Shown here: in pieces, positions 9,037 to 17,875 of the stretch | How the letters are laid out: every line of letters starts with the position of its first letter | How positions within the stretch are numbered: position 1 is the first letter of the stretch | Origin: JAPPHA01 sp965221575 | Lineage (GTDB): Bacteria > Pseudomonadota > Alphaproteobacteria > Rhodobacterales > Rhodobacteraceae | Direction: 5' to 3' | Assembly: GCA_965221575.1 (NCBI GenBank) | Contig: CBDCSM010000007.1 | Coordinates: 172,341-236,340 of the forward strand | Length of the DNA: 64,000 nucleotides | Program-made: the position numbers and the translations under genes | Notes under the pieces: generated by a model | What the model saw: the letters and a program-made list of their open reading frames with translations, nothing else | Database searches by the model: none | Told to the model about the DNA's origin: nothing

Positions 9037-10431
9037 TCACGATGGCCTGAACGGATTTCGTTCCGGTCTGCTCCTCAGGGTCAGTCGAATTGGCGTGCCA
9101 GGCAGGTCAAATGCGTCGCGAATCCCGTTGACCAGGTACCTTCGATAGTCGTCTCCGACGTGATCGGGTCTTGAACACATGACGACGAATCCGGGAGGAC
9201 GCGTCTTTGCCTGCGTTATGTATCGCATCTTCACCCGTCGTCCTCCGGGAGCGGGTGGAGGATGAGCCGCCACCATCCCGCCCAGCCAACGGTTGAGCTC
9301 GCCGGTCGGGACACGGCGATTCCAGACATCATGCGCGGACAACACGCCCGAGTGGAGCCGGTTGAGACCCAGCCCGGTAAGCGCGGAAACCGGTACGAGC
9401 GGCGCCCCTTTCACCTGTGGCAGCAGTCTTCGAAATTCCTCCCTCAGAACCTGCAGCCTGTGGTGCCGCTCACGGGCGAGATCCCACTTGTTCACGGCGA
9501 CCACGATCGCCCGTCCCTCGCGGGCAACCAGGTCGATGATCCTTGAATCCTGGCTTTCGAACGACCGGTCCGTTTCGACGAGCACGACCACGACTTCCGA
9601 AAACCGCACGGCTCTCAATGCATCCGCGACCGACAGCTTCTCGATCTTGCCGACGACCCTGGCCTTCTTGCGCAGCCCGGCCGTGTCCCAGATCTGTACC
9701 GGCGTTCCGTTCCAGTCGAAACGGACCGAATTCGCATCACGGGTAATGCCCGCTTCGGGCCCGGTCAGAAACCTGTCCCGGCCAAGTAAGCGATTGACGA
9801 GGGTCGACTTTCCGGCGTTGGGCCGGCCTATGACCGAAATCCGGAGCGGCCGATCGACTCCAATGGGTTCGACCTCCTCCGTGACCGGTACATCGACATC
9901 GCTCCGGTTGTCGTCCTGGGACGTCGAAACCTCGTCGAGTTCATCCGAGATTCCCTGCAAACGTGCGAACAATTCGTCGATTCCATCCCCGTGTTCCGCC
10001 GAAATCGCCAAAGGTTCGCCCAGCCCCAGAGCAAAGAACTCGTTGACACCGGTTTGAACGGTGCTGCCTTCGGCCTTGTTCGCAAGGAGCAGGAGGCGGT
10101 GGGTCGTCCGCCGCAGTGACGCCGCCAGTTCCTGGTCAAGCGCGGTGACCCCCGCACGGGCATCGACCGTGAACAGGCAGACATCGGACGTCTCCGCGGC
10201 GTTCAGCGCGAATCTGATCATCGCCTGGCCAAGATCGTCGGTATCCGGATCGCCCACGCCGGCGGTGTCCAGCACCCTGCACGTGAACCTTCCACGGCTG
10301 ACTAGGCCTTCGCGTATGTCCCGCGTCACGCCGGGGCTGTCATCGACAAGTGCGAGGCGTCGCCCGACGAGACGATTGAACAGGGTGGATTTGCCAACAT
10401 TTGGCCGCCCGATGATCGCTACCGTGAACAT
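9037..10431 (-). CDS. der: ribosome-associated GTPase Der (EngA)
   Basis: An essential GTPase with two tandem G domains that acts in maturation of the 50S ribosomal subunit in the cytoplasm. The first G1 motif GRPNVGKS is at residues 8-15 and the second, GRPNAGKS, near residue 200. Each domain has its own DxxG (DTAGVG, DTAGLR) and NKxD-like motif (NKAE, NKWD). A KH-like C-terminal domain follows, and the 464-aa length is typical. The gene is last in a minus-strand run of TPR protein, BamB and Der, with 43 bases separating it from bamB, an arrangement familiar in alphaproteobacteria. The first domain has NKAE rather than NKxD, which is common in this family. Confidence 0.95.
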   Translation of the reverse strand: MFTVAIIGRPNVGKSTLFNRLVGRRLALVDDSPGVTRDIREGLVSRGRFTCRVLDTAGVGDPDTDDLGQAMIRFALNAAETSDVCLFTVDARAGVTALDQELAASLRRTTHRLLLLANKAEGSTVQTGVNEFFALGLGEPLAISAEHGDGIDELFARLQGISDELDEVSTSQDDNRSDVDVPVTEEVEPIGVDRPLRISVIGRPNAGKSTLVNRLLGRDRFLTGPEAGITRDANSVRFDWNGTPVQIWDTAGLRKKARVVGKIEKLSVADALRAVRFSEVVVVLVETDRSFESQDSRIIDLVAREGRAIVVAVNKWDLARERHHRLQVLREEFRRLLPQVKGAPLVPVSALTGLGLNRLHSGVLSAHDVWNRRVPTGELNRWLGGMVAAHPPPAPGGRRVKMRYITQAKTRPPGFVVMCSRPDHVGDDYRRYLVNGIRDAFDLPGTPIRLTLRSRPERNPFRPS

Positions 10432-10474
10432 GATACCCCGGGTGTCTGCCGCTAACCGGTTTCACCCATATGCG

Positions 10475-11806
10475 TCAATTGAACGCGTGGAGTTCTCCGT
10501 TGGCGGTCAACAGGTACAGTACGCCGTTCGCGATTGCCGGGCGAGAGGCGGCTTGACCGGGAAGTTCCATCGAGCTCAGCAATTCGCCGGTGCCGGGATC
10601 GAAACTCCGGAGAAAACCGTCGCTTCCGGCGACCATGAGTCTGCCGCCGGCGAGAACGGGGCCAAAGTGGACATATACGCCTTCTCGGTCTTCCGGGTCG
10701 TCGAACTCCGGCAATTGAACCGACCATCGTTCAGACCCGTTAGCACTCGACAGGCTCTTCAGGTTCGCGCGGTCGGTCACGACGAAAACCGCGTTTCCGG
10801 CTGGCCAGACCGGCCCGAAGGTGCCGTCGTCAACCGACCAGATTATCAGCCCGGTTCGGCTGTCCAGTGAAACCAGCTCTCCTGCCTGGTTTCCAACAAA
10901 AATGGATTCCTGACCCACGACGGGGTCGCCCGAGATCGCGCCGATCCGGGAACGGCTCAATCCGCGGCGGCCTCCACTGACCGTACTGCTCCAAACACCG
11001 ACACCGGTCTCCGCCAGGACGGCAATCACCTCGCCCGATGCGAACGGCAGCACGACGAGCTGATCGGCGATCGCCGGGGAACCGCCTCCAAGGATACCCG
11101 AACTGTCGCCGGCTCCGAACTGCCGCCACTGAATCCTTCCATCGCCGAGCGAAAGTCCGACCGCCCTGTCATCGCGGCCGACGGCGACGACAAGGCCATC
11201 GCTTATGGTCGGCGCCGACGACACGGGCGCGTCCAACCTGTGCCGCCACCGGACGTCCCCGGACTCGGGATCGAGGGCGATCACCTCCCCGAAACCGGTA
11301 GTGGCCACCAGAGTGCCGTCATCGAAAGCCAGGCCGCCACCGGTGACTTCGTTGGCCGCCTCCTGGCTTGGAGACAGGTCAACCTGCCACAGGCGTCTTC
11401 CGTCCGCATTGAATGCGCTTGCACCGGCACTTGAATCGAGCGTGAATATCCGGTCACCCACGACGACCGGTTCCGACGACAGGCGCAATCGTCTTGCGTT
11501 CCCTGACCCGATGCTGGCGGACCAGCTGTGCGAAAGCTGGGCAGGCAAGCTGACGTGGGATCCAAAATGGGTTGGCAGGCTGTTGATGTGAGTCCACGCG
11601 ACATTGGAGCGCACGGGGGGCATCTCGAATTCCTGTACCGCGCCGGCGGCTCCCCCGCCGTTTTCGGCGCCGCTCTCGACCCCTTGCCGCGAGTCAGGCC
11701 TGATGTTTATCCGTTCCCCGGGCAAGATGTCTTCATCGCTGGAGCAGGCGGAGAGGAAGGCCGCAAGCATGACGCCGGCAAGAATACCCTTCACGCCTGT
11801 CCACAT
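10475..11806 (-). CDS. bamB: outer-membrane assembly lipoprotein BamB-like (PQQ beta-propeller)
   Basis: Predicted lipoprotein of the BAM complex, which folds beta-barrel proteins into the outer membrane. From Met at 11806 it has a compact lipoprotein signal (charged end, hydrophobic AGVMLAAFLSAC) with the lipidated Cys at about residue 21. Repeated PQQ-like blades follow, such as VIALDPESGDVRW, LVSLDSRTGLIIW and LRSFDPGTGELLS. A longer start at 11908 overlaps the upstream stop as ATGA but would put 34 extra residues before the signal peptide, so the shorter form is preferred. The position between the TPR gene and der supports the BamB call over other PQQ-repeat proteins. Confidence 0.85.
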   Translation of the reverse strand: MWTGVKGILAGVMLAAFLSACSSDEDILPGERINIRPDSRQGVESGAENGGGAAGAVQEFEMPPVRSNVAWTHINSLPTHFGSHVSLPAQLSHSWSASIGSGNARRLRLSSEPVVVGDRIFTLDSSAGASAFNADGRRLWQVDLSPSQEAANEVTGGGLAFDDGTLVATTGFGEVIALDPESGDVRWRHRLDAPVSSAPTISDGLVVAVGRDDRAVGLSLGDGRIQWRQFGAGDSSGILGGGSPAIADQLVVLPFASGEVIAVLAETGVGVWSSTVSGGRRGLSRSRIGAISGDPVVGQESIFVGNQAGELVSLDSRTGLIIWSVDDGTFGPVWPAGNAVFVVTDRANLKSLSSANGSERWSVQLPEFDDPEDREGVYVHFGPVLAGGRLMVAGSDGFLRSFDPGTGELLSSMELPGQAASRPAIANGVLYLLTANGELHAFN

Positions 11807-11904
11807 CGGTTTTCCGTTCCTGGCGAAATCTTTCACACCGGTACCCATTAATCCTGATACGGGAACTCTTGCGGCATCAACGCGTAAGTCTACCCGGGCC
11901 CGAC

Positions 11905-12597
11905 TCATGTTCCGGAGTCGGAGATGTCACCACCCAAAGCGGTAATCCCGCGCGCCGCGCGCAGTCGCAACCCGAAACTCACGCCGGGTTCGTCGAGCAA
12001 TCCGGACAACTCGTCAAGTGCCATTTTCCGCTCTCCCCGCTCGAGGAAATACACGGCACGCTGTTCCATTGCCAACGGGCGAAATGGCGCGCCGGGCTGG
12101 GCCAGGCGGTCAAGCTCCGCAATACGAGTATCCGAGTCCAGCGAGTCCGCCTTGAGAATGACCGACTTGAGCGCGGCAAGATCTCGATAGACCGGATTGA
12201 GTCCGGTGTCTCCCGCGAGCCCGTCGAGTATCTCGATCGCCCGATCGATCTCGTCCGCCTCGACAAACTCGGCCGCGGTTCTCAATGACACGATCGCCGT
12301 GGCGGGACCGCCTTCCTCCACGATCCGGTACAGTGCTTCCGCACGCCCCGAACCGTCCTCGATCTCGAGTGCCGCGTAAATCCGGTTCCCCCGCTCTTCC
12401 GCGTCTCGCCGCTTCGTGACGTCCCGGTATTCAAAATATGCAGTTGCGCCGACAGCAATGATTACCACGGCGACGGCGATCCATCCGTACTTGCGGACGT
12501 ATCCGTACAGCCTGTCACGACGGATCTCTTCCTGGACCTCTTCAAAAAAGGTATCGGGAGGCCCGCCGGTCGTCTTCTTGGGTCGGGGTCGTTTCAT
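11905..12597 (-). CDS. membrane-anchored TPR-like protein (YfgM/DUF2133 type)
   Basis: A 230-aa protein with an N-terminal cytoplasmic segment (FFEEVQEEIRRDRLYGYVRK), one membrane helix at about residues 39-57 (WIAVAVVIIAVGATAYF) and a periplasmic alpha-helical tail with TPR-like pairs. This is the architecture of YfgM-like proteins, which in enterobacteria work with the PpiD/SecYEG periplasmic chaperone network and sit next to bamB and der, as here. It is the first gene of the run, followed directly by bamB. The family is judged from topology and neighbourhood rather than a catalytic motif. Confidence 0.8.
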   Translation of the reverse strand: MKRPRPKKTTGGPPDTFFEEVQEEIRRDRLYGYVRKYGWIAVAVVIIAVGATAYFEYRDVTKRRDAEERGNRIYAALEIEDGSGRAEALYRIVEEGGPATAIVSLRTAAEFVEADEIDRAIEILDGLAGDTGLNPVYRDLAALKSVILKADSLDSDTRIAELDRLAQPGAPFRPLAMEQRAVYFLERGERKMALDELSGLLDEPGVSFGLRLRAARGITALGGDISDSGT

Positions 12598-12830
12598 GGC
12601 TGTTTCCGTAACCTGCTCGGCTGTCTGTACACAAACCTGATCCCTGTTGACCAGTCATTCAATCTGATCAATCGGAACTTCCCGCGTTCCGAAATCCGGC
12701 ACTCCCGTGGCGCCAACGGTACGGCGGGATTCGGATAATCCGGTCCATGTTGCGGCACGCATTACACAAATTCGGGTTCCGTTCCAACGACCAACATTTC
12801 GCAATAGCTGCCGCCAAAATCACGATTTTT
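12598..12830. other. divergent intergenic region
   Basis: Noncoding space between the TPR-bamB-der run and the RND pump. It is less GC-rich near the right end, where a good plus-strand promoter lies. No small gene is supported. Confidence 0.5.
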
Positions 12831-12859
12831 TTGATTTCCTTGTTAACGGGCTATATGAT
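12831..12859 (+). promoter_or_regulatory. sigma70-like promoter of the RND efflux operon
   Basis: TTGATT at 12831-12836, a 17-base spacer and TATGAT at 12854-12859 make a good -35/-10 pair about 75 bases upstream of the adaptor gene. It is one of the few AT-rich spots in the region. Confidence 0.55.
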
Positions 12860-12935
12860 TACTAGATGATGAGTTGATTTTCTGGACGTCCGGGATCGGC
12901 CGCTGGACGCCGATTCACGTGACATGGGAGTTGCA

Positions 12936-14084
12936 ATGCGCCCCATCCAGTTGGTATTGGCGCTTGTCGTCTGCGCCGTCACGTACATGCTCATCATTGA
13001 GCGTGACCGCGTTCTATTATTCGCGAAAAACCTTCCGTTTCCGGGACCAGACGGGGAAGTCGCTGAACCGGCGAACATGGAAGTCGCGGGCAGCGACGAC
13101 GCAACCGCGATCGTCGACTCCGGTGACGGAGCCGCCGACCTGGTTTCCGTCGTCGTCAAACGGTCGGTCGCGGTCGACGTCGAAAAAACGCTCGTCTTGC
13201 GCGGCCGGACCGAGGCTTACCGGCACATCGACGTCAAGTCCGAAACATCCGGCAGGGTCGTATCCGAACCGTTGCGCAAAGGCACCATGGTTGACGAAGG
13301 CCAACTGCTTTGCGAACTGGACGTGGGCAGCCGGGACGCAACTCTTCTCGAAGCGAGGGCGCGCCTGATCGACGCCGAAAACAGAACCAACGTATCTGCC
13401 CAACTTGCACAGCAGGGGTTCGGGTCCGAAACGGCCGCGATCGCCGACTCCGCCGCCCTGGAAGCCGCACGTTCGGCGGTTATCCGTGCGGAAAAGGAAA
13501 TCGAGCGACTCCGGATATTCGCACCGTTCCCTGGCCTCCTCGAGACGGACACGGCGGAACTCGGAACGCTCCTGCAGCCCGGGTCGTCCTGCGCGATCGT
13601 CGTGTCGCTCGACCCGATCAATCTCGTCGGTTTTGCCGACGAAGTTCAGGTCGAGCAACTCGAAGTCGGGAGTGAGGCGCACGCCCGGCTGGCGTCAGGC
13701 CGGGAGGTGTCGGGGATGCTGTCTTTCGTGTCCCGCCGCGCCGACCAGGGAGCACGAACATTCCGGGTCGAGGTTACGGCTCCCAACCCCGACCTCGCGA
13801 TACGTGACGGTGCAACCGCGGAAATCGTCATTTCGCTGATGAACGACCGGGGTCATCTCCTGCCGCAATCGGCACTGACCCTGGACGACAGGGGAAGGCT
13901 GGGCGTCAGGACCGTTGACGAGCATGGCCTTGCCCGGTTCATGCCGGTCAACATCATCAGGGACACGCTCGACGGAGTCTGGCTGGAAGGTCTGCCCGAA
14001 AACGCCGACGTCATCATCGTCGGCCAGGAGTTCGTTTCGGACGGTCGTCCCGTGGCGATTACATACCAGGCGGCCGAGTCGTGA
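12936..14084 (+). CDS. RND efflux periplasmic adaptor subunit
   Basis: The membrane fusion protein of a tripartite RND pump, linking the permease to an outer-membrane channel. The ATG at 12936 is chosen because GGGAG lies five bases before it; an ATG at 12924 lacks a site. The 382-aa protein has an N-terminal membrane anchor (LVLALVVCAVTYMLII), the barrel-sandwich hybrid split around a helical hairpin (YRHIDVKSETSGRVVSEPL and IFAPFPGLLETD), a beta-barrel and a membrane-proximal domain. The anchor lacks a lipobox. The stop overlaps the permease GTG start as GTGA, so the two genes are coupled. No outer-membrane factor or regulator gene is adjacent. The substrate is not evident. Confidence 0.9.
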   Translation: MRPIQLVLALVVCAVTYMLIIERDRVLLFAKNLPFPGPDGEVAEPANMEVAGSDDATAIVDSGDGAADLVSVVVKRSVAVDVEKTLVLRGRTEAYRHIDVKSETSGRVVSEPLRKGTMVDEGQLLCELDVGSRDATLLEARARLIDAENRTNVSAQLAQQGFGSETAAIADSAALEAARSAVIRAEKEIERLRIFAPFPGLLETDTAELGTLLQPGSSCAIVVSLDPINLVGFADEVQVEQLEVGSEAHARLASGREVSGMLSFVSRRADQGARTFRVEVTAPNPDLAIRDGATAEIVISLMNDRGHLLPQSALTLDDRGRLGVRTVDEHGLARFMPVNIIRDTLDGVWLEGLPENADVIIVGQEFVSDGRPVAITYQAAES

Positions 14085-17000
14085 ACGCGATCATCGACTG
14101 GGCCGTCGACCGGGCAAGGATGATCATGTTCCTGGTCGTTCTGTCCGTGGCGGCGGGCGGCGTCGCCTATTTCAGCCTGCCGAAGGAAGGGTCCCCGGAT
14201 ATCGACATCCCGGTGCTCTTCGTGTCGGTTCCGTTTCCGGGAATCTCCGCGGCCGACTCGGAGACGCTCCTGGTCAAACCCCTTGAAACGGAACTCGAGG
14301 AAATCGAGGGCCTGAAGTCGATGTCGGCGACCGCCTCCGAGGGCTATGCCGGTGTCCTGCTCGAATTCGATTTTGGCTGGGACAAGGAAGGAACGCTCGC
14401 AGATGTCCGGGACAAGGTCGGACAGGCTGCCGCCGAGTTTCCGGAAGGGGCTGACCGTTACACGATCAATGAAATCAACATATCGGAATTCCCGATCATC
14501 GTGTTGGCGGTCTCGGGCGACATTCCCGAGCGGGTCCTGGCCCGGGTCGCCAGGGAATTCGAGACCAGAATCGAGGCCCTGCCGTCCGTATTGAGTACCG
14601 AGACGATCGGGTATCGTGACGATGTCCTGGAAGTCATTGTCGATCCGCTCAAACTTGAGGCCTATGACCTGACGGCCGCGGAAATAATTCAGGTCGTCAA
14701 CTCGAACAACCAGCTCATCGCCGCCGGGGAAATCGAAACGCCGGAAGGTACATTCGGGGTCAAGATTCCCTCGTCCTTCGACGACACTTCCGACGTCATC
14801 GACCTGCCTGTCATGGTCAAGGACGACAGCGTTGTCACCATCGGAGACATCGCCGAGGTCCGGCTCGCATACGAGGACCCGACCGGAACGGCCCGGTTCA
14901 ACGGTGAACGCGCCGTCGTCCTGCAGGTCGTCAAGAAAAAAGGGTTCAACCAGATCAGAACGGCGCAGGCCGTTCGGGACGTCGTTGCCGAGACGGCAGG
15001 CAAATGGCCGAAGGCCCTTCGTGACAGTGTCCGCTACGACTTCGGTCTTGATCAGAGCCAGGTCGTCAATTCCATGATCAAACAGCTCGAGAGCTCGGTT
15101 CTCACGGCGGTTCTCATGGTGATGATCGTCGTGATCGCTTCCCTGGGGATGCGTTCGGCGCTGCTCGTCGGATTCGCGATCCCGACATCGTTCCTGCTCG
15201 GGTTCGCGGTGATGGGCGTTCTCGGAATCTCGATATCGAATATCGTGATGTTCGGATTGATTCTCGCGGTCGGAATGCTGGTGGACGGCGCAATTGTCGT
15301 CGTTGAGTACGCGGACAAACAGATCCAGCGGGGCTCTCGCCCGATGCGCGCCTACGCGCGGGCGGCAAAACGCATGTCGTGGCCGATCATCTCTTCGACT
15401 GCAACCACCCTCTGCGCATTCCTTCCGATGCTCTTCTGGCCGGGCGTACCCGGTCAGTTCATGGGCAATCTGCCCAAGACGCTCATTTTCGTGTTGTCGG
15501 CATCGTTGCTGGTAGCCCTTGTCTTCCTGCCCGTCGTTGGAGGGATAACCGCGCGGCTGACCAGGATTCAGCAGCGGGTTTCGGAGAAACTCCGCAAGTC
15601 CTTGCACTGGGTCTTCAGGGCGGCCCTGGTGGCGGTGTCACTGGCCGTTCTCTTCGTCGGCTCATTGCTGATCCTGCGCGGAACCGTGGCGGCAATCGTC
15701 CCATTCCTGCTGGCATTGGCACTGTTCGTGGTCACGAGTCGAACCCTGGTCGGCAACCCACGCGCCCGAAACCCGTCAGGAGAGTACCGCCGAAGCCTGT
15801 TCGGGTCGGTCATCAGGGGCATCGTCGGCAATCCGATCATGCCGGTCGTTACCGTCCTCGTCACGGCAGGTTTCGTTTTCGGGGTTGTCACGTTTTTCAT
15901 GGACAACAATCACGGTGTCGAGTTCTTCGCGGAAACCGAACCGGAAAACGGGCTTGTTCATGTTCGTGCACGCGGAAACCTGTCGCTTACCGAGAAGGAC
16001 GCGCTGGTCCAGGCGGTCGAGCGGGAAGTCCTCGCGGTCGACGGCGTCAGGGCGGCCTTCTCGTTTGCCGGATCCGGTGCGTTGAACACCGGGCTCGGCG
16101 ATGCGTCAGGAGGACCGCTGGACAGCATTGGCCAGATCCAGTTCGAGCTCGATCCGTGGCAGGAACGCGGGGTCAACACTGGCGTTGGCATTTTTGACAC
16201 GATCAGCCGCCGGGTTGCGGATGTTCCCGGCGTCCTCGCGGATATCGTCGTCCAGGAACGCGGCCCGTCGGATGGCAAGCCTGTCTCGCTCAGGATAACG
16301 GGCGACAGCTGGAGTGATCTCTTTTCCGCCGCTGACATTGCTTCTCGGAAATTCACGGAAACGGAAGGACTCGTCGCAGTCGAAGACACGCGCCCGTTGC
16401 CGGGAATCGACTGGCAAATTGACGTCGACGTCGAGCGCGCCGGCCGATTCGGTGCCGATGTAACGGCAGTCGGCTCCATGATTCAGATGGTAACCAGGGG
16501 TCTGAAGATCGGCGCCATGCGGCTGCCGGATTCGGACGAGGAAATCGACATCCTCGTACGCATGCCTGAAGAGGACAGGCTCCTGGCGAGCGTCGATACG
16601 CTGCGCATTCGTACGCGTGAAGGCCTGATACCACTGTCCAACTTCGTCAAGCGCGAACCGGTTCGCCGGGTCGGAAAGATCGATCGGGTCGACGGTGCAC
16701 GTGCGTTCACGATCCGGGCAGACGTGGACAAGGGAGTCAACCCGACGGCGATGATCGGGCAGTTGACGGAATGGATCGAAGCCGAGGCCGACCTGCCGGC
16801 CGGGGTAAGCTGGGAATGGACGGGGGACCAGGACGACCAGGAGGAAAGCCAGGCTTTTCTCGGACAGGCTTTCATCGGTGCGCTCGGACTCATGTTCGTA
16901 ATCCTGCTTGCGCAATTCAACAGTATTTACAATGCTGTATTGGTTCTTCTTGCAGTCGTGATGTCGACGACGGGCGTGCTTCTCGGCATGATGATCATGC

Positions 17001-17632
17001 AGCAGCCGTTCTCCGTGATCATGACCGGGATCGGAATCGTCGCGTTGGCCGGGATTGTCGTCAACAACAATATCGTCCTCATCGACACGTTCACCCAGTA
17101 CTCGAAATACATGCCCGTTCTGAAAGCGATCGTGCGTACCGCCGAGGCGCGCCTCAGGCCGGTCTTGCTGACGACGGCAACGACAGTTGCCGGCATGACC
17201 CCTTTGATGCTCGGCATTTCCATCGACTTCGCCAATGGCGGTTACACGGTCGACGCGCCCGCGGCACTGTGGTGGAAGCAGCTGGCAACCGCGATCGTAT
17301 TCGGACTTGCCACGTCGACCTTCCTGACACTGGTGCTGACTCCCTCGCTTCTCGCAATTCGCTATTGGGCCGGTGAAATCTGGTCGGGTTCCGGGCAGTT
17401 AATCGCTGCCCTGTCGACCGGACGCAACAGCGCCGCCACGAGGGACCTTCGACTGAGGCTTGATGCGAAATCAGTGGAAGGCCCTGTCGAGATCGTGTGG
17501 CCGGAGCCCGAATTGGACGAACCTGACGCGGACGTTGAAGAAGAAGAAGATGGCGATGACGATGATGAGACTTTCGGTGACGACGTGGTTCCGATCAAGC
17601 CTCCGCACCCGCCATTGAGACGTGTCCTCTGA
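14081..17632 (+). CDS. RND efflux permease with an extra hydrophobic insertion
   Basis: A proton-driven AcrB/MexF-superfamily permease in the inner membrane. N-terminal PKEGSPDIDIP, the first porter domain, and the TM4 region with GMLVDGAIVVVEY carrying the proton-relay acidic residue are typical. The second half ends with GIVVNNNIVLIDTF and related TM10-11 sequence. At 1183 aa it is longer than the usual 1020-1060. About residues 490-580, between TM6 and the second-half TM7, contain an added amphipathic stretch and two hydrophobic segments (AALVAVSLAVLFVGSLLIL and FLLALALFVVTSRTL). The last 45 residues form a very acidic tail (DVEEEEDGDDDDETFGDD). The start is GTG, overlapping the adaptor stop. 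Confidence 0.92.
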   Translation: MNAIIDWAVDRARMIMFLVVLSVAAGGVAYFSLPKEGSPDIDIPVLFVSVPFPGISAADSETLLVKPLETELEEIEGLKSMSATASEGYAGVLLEFDFGWDKEGTLADVRDKVGQAAAEFPEGADRYTINEINISEFPIIVLAVSGDIPERVLARVAREFETRIEALPSVLSTETIGYRDDVLEVIVDPLKLEAYDLTAAEIIQVVNSNNQLIAAGEIETPEGTFGVKIPSSFDDTSDVIDLPVMVKDDSVVTIGDIAEVRLAYEDPTGTARFNGERAVVLQVVKKKGFNQIRTAQAVRDVVAETAGKWPKALRDSVRYDFGLDQSQVVNSMIKQLESSVLTAVLMVMIVVIASLGMRSALLVGFAIPTSFLLGFAVMGVLGISISNIVMFGLILAVGMLVDGAIVVVEYADKQIQRGSRPMRAYARAAKRMSWPIISSTATTLCAFLPMLFWPGVPGQFMGNLPKTLIFVLSASLLVALVFLPVVGGITARLTRIQQRVSEKLRKSLHWVFRAALVAVSLAVLFVGSLLILRGTVAAIVPFLLALALFVVTSRTLVGNPRARNPSGEYRRSLFGSVIRGIVGNPIMPVVTVLVTAGFVFGVVTFFMDNNHGVEFFAETEPENGLVHVRARGNLSLTEKDALVQAVEREVLAVDGVRAAFSFAGSGALNTGLGDASGGPLDSIGQIQFELDPWQERGVNTGVGIFDTISRRVADVPGVLADIVVQERGPSDGKPVSLRITGDSWSDLFSAADIASRKFTETEGLVAVEDTRPLPGIDWQIDVDVERAGRFGADVTAVGSMIQMVTRGLKIGAMRLPDSDEEIDILVRMPEEDRLLASVDTLRIRTREGLIPLSNFVKREPVRRVGKIDRVDGARAFTIRADVDKGVNPTAMIGQLTEWIEAEADLPAGVSWEWTGDQDDQEESQAFLGQAFIGALGLMFVILLAQFNSIYNAVLVLLAVVMSTTGVLLGMMIMQQPFSVIMTGIGIVALAGIVVNNNIVLIDTFTQYSKYMPVLKAIVRTAEARLRPVLLTTATTVAGMTPLMLGISIDFANGGYTVDAPAALWWKQLATAIVFGLATSTFLTLVLTPSLLAIRYWAGEIWSGSGQLIAALSTGRNSAATRDLRLRLDAKSVEGPVEIVWPEPELDEPDADVEEEEDGDDDDETFGDDVVPIKPPHPPLRRVL

Positions 17633-17875
17633 CCGTCGCCGACCGGGAATTTCCACGAATCCCGATATCGCGGTCCGCCACCCGCTCCACGGACCGGCCC
17701 GAAAGTGAACGCGATCCAGATCCCCGGCTTGCCATGAACCGATCCGGACATGATTTGCCGTAAACTCCTCTCGGAATCAGGCGTGTATGCGGGCGTCGGG
17801 CATTCCCGATGAATGCGGTTCCGGACCTCGGCCTGGCCAGACCCCGGTGGACGAGGCCACGGGTTTTCAGGGCAC

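Noticed and set aside
13853..15607. 584-codon minus-strand ORF opposite the RND operon
   Set aside because: Arg/Asp/His-rich shadow frame with no motif, lying across two well-supported genes.
17656..17690. Hairpin arms GGTCCG/CGGACC between the RND and Atm1 genes as a terminator
   Set aside because: The loop is 12 bases and no T-run follows on either strand, so there is not enough support.
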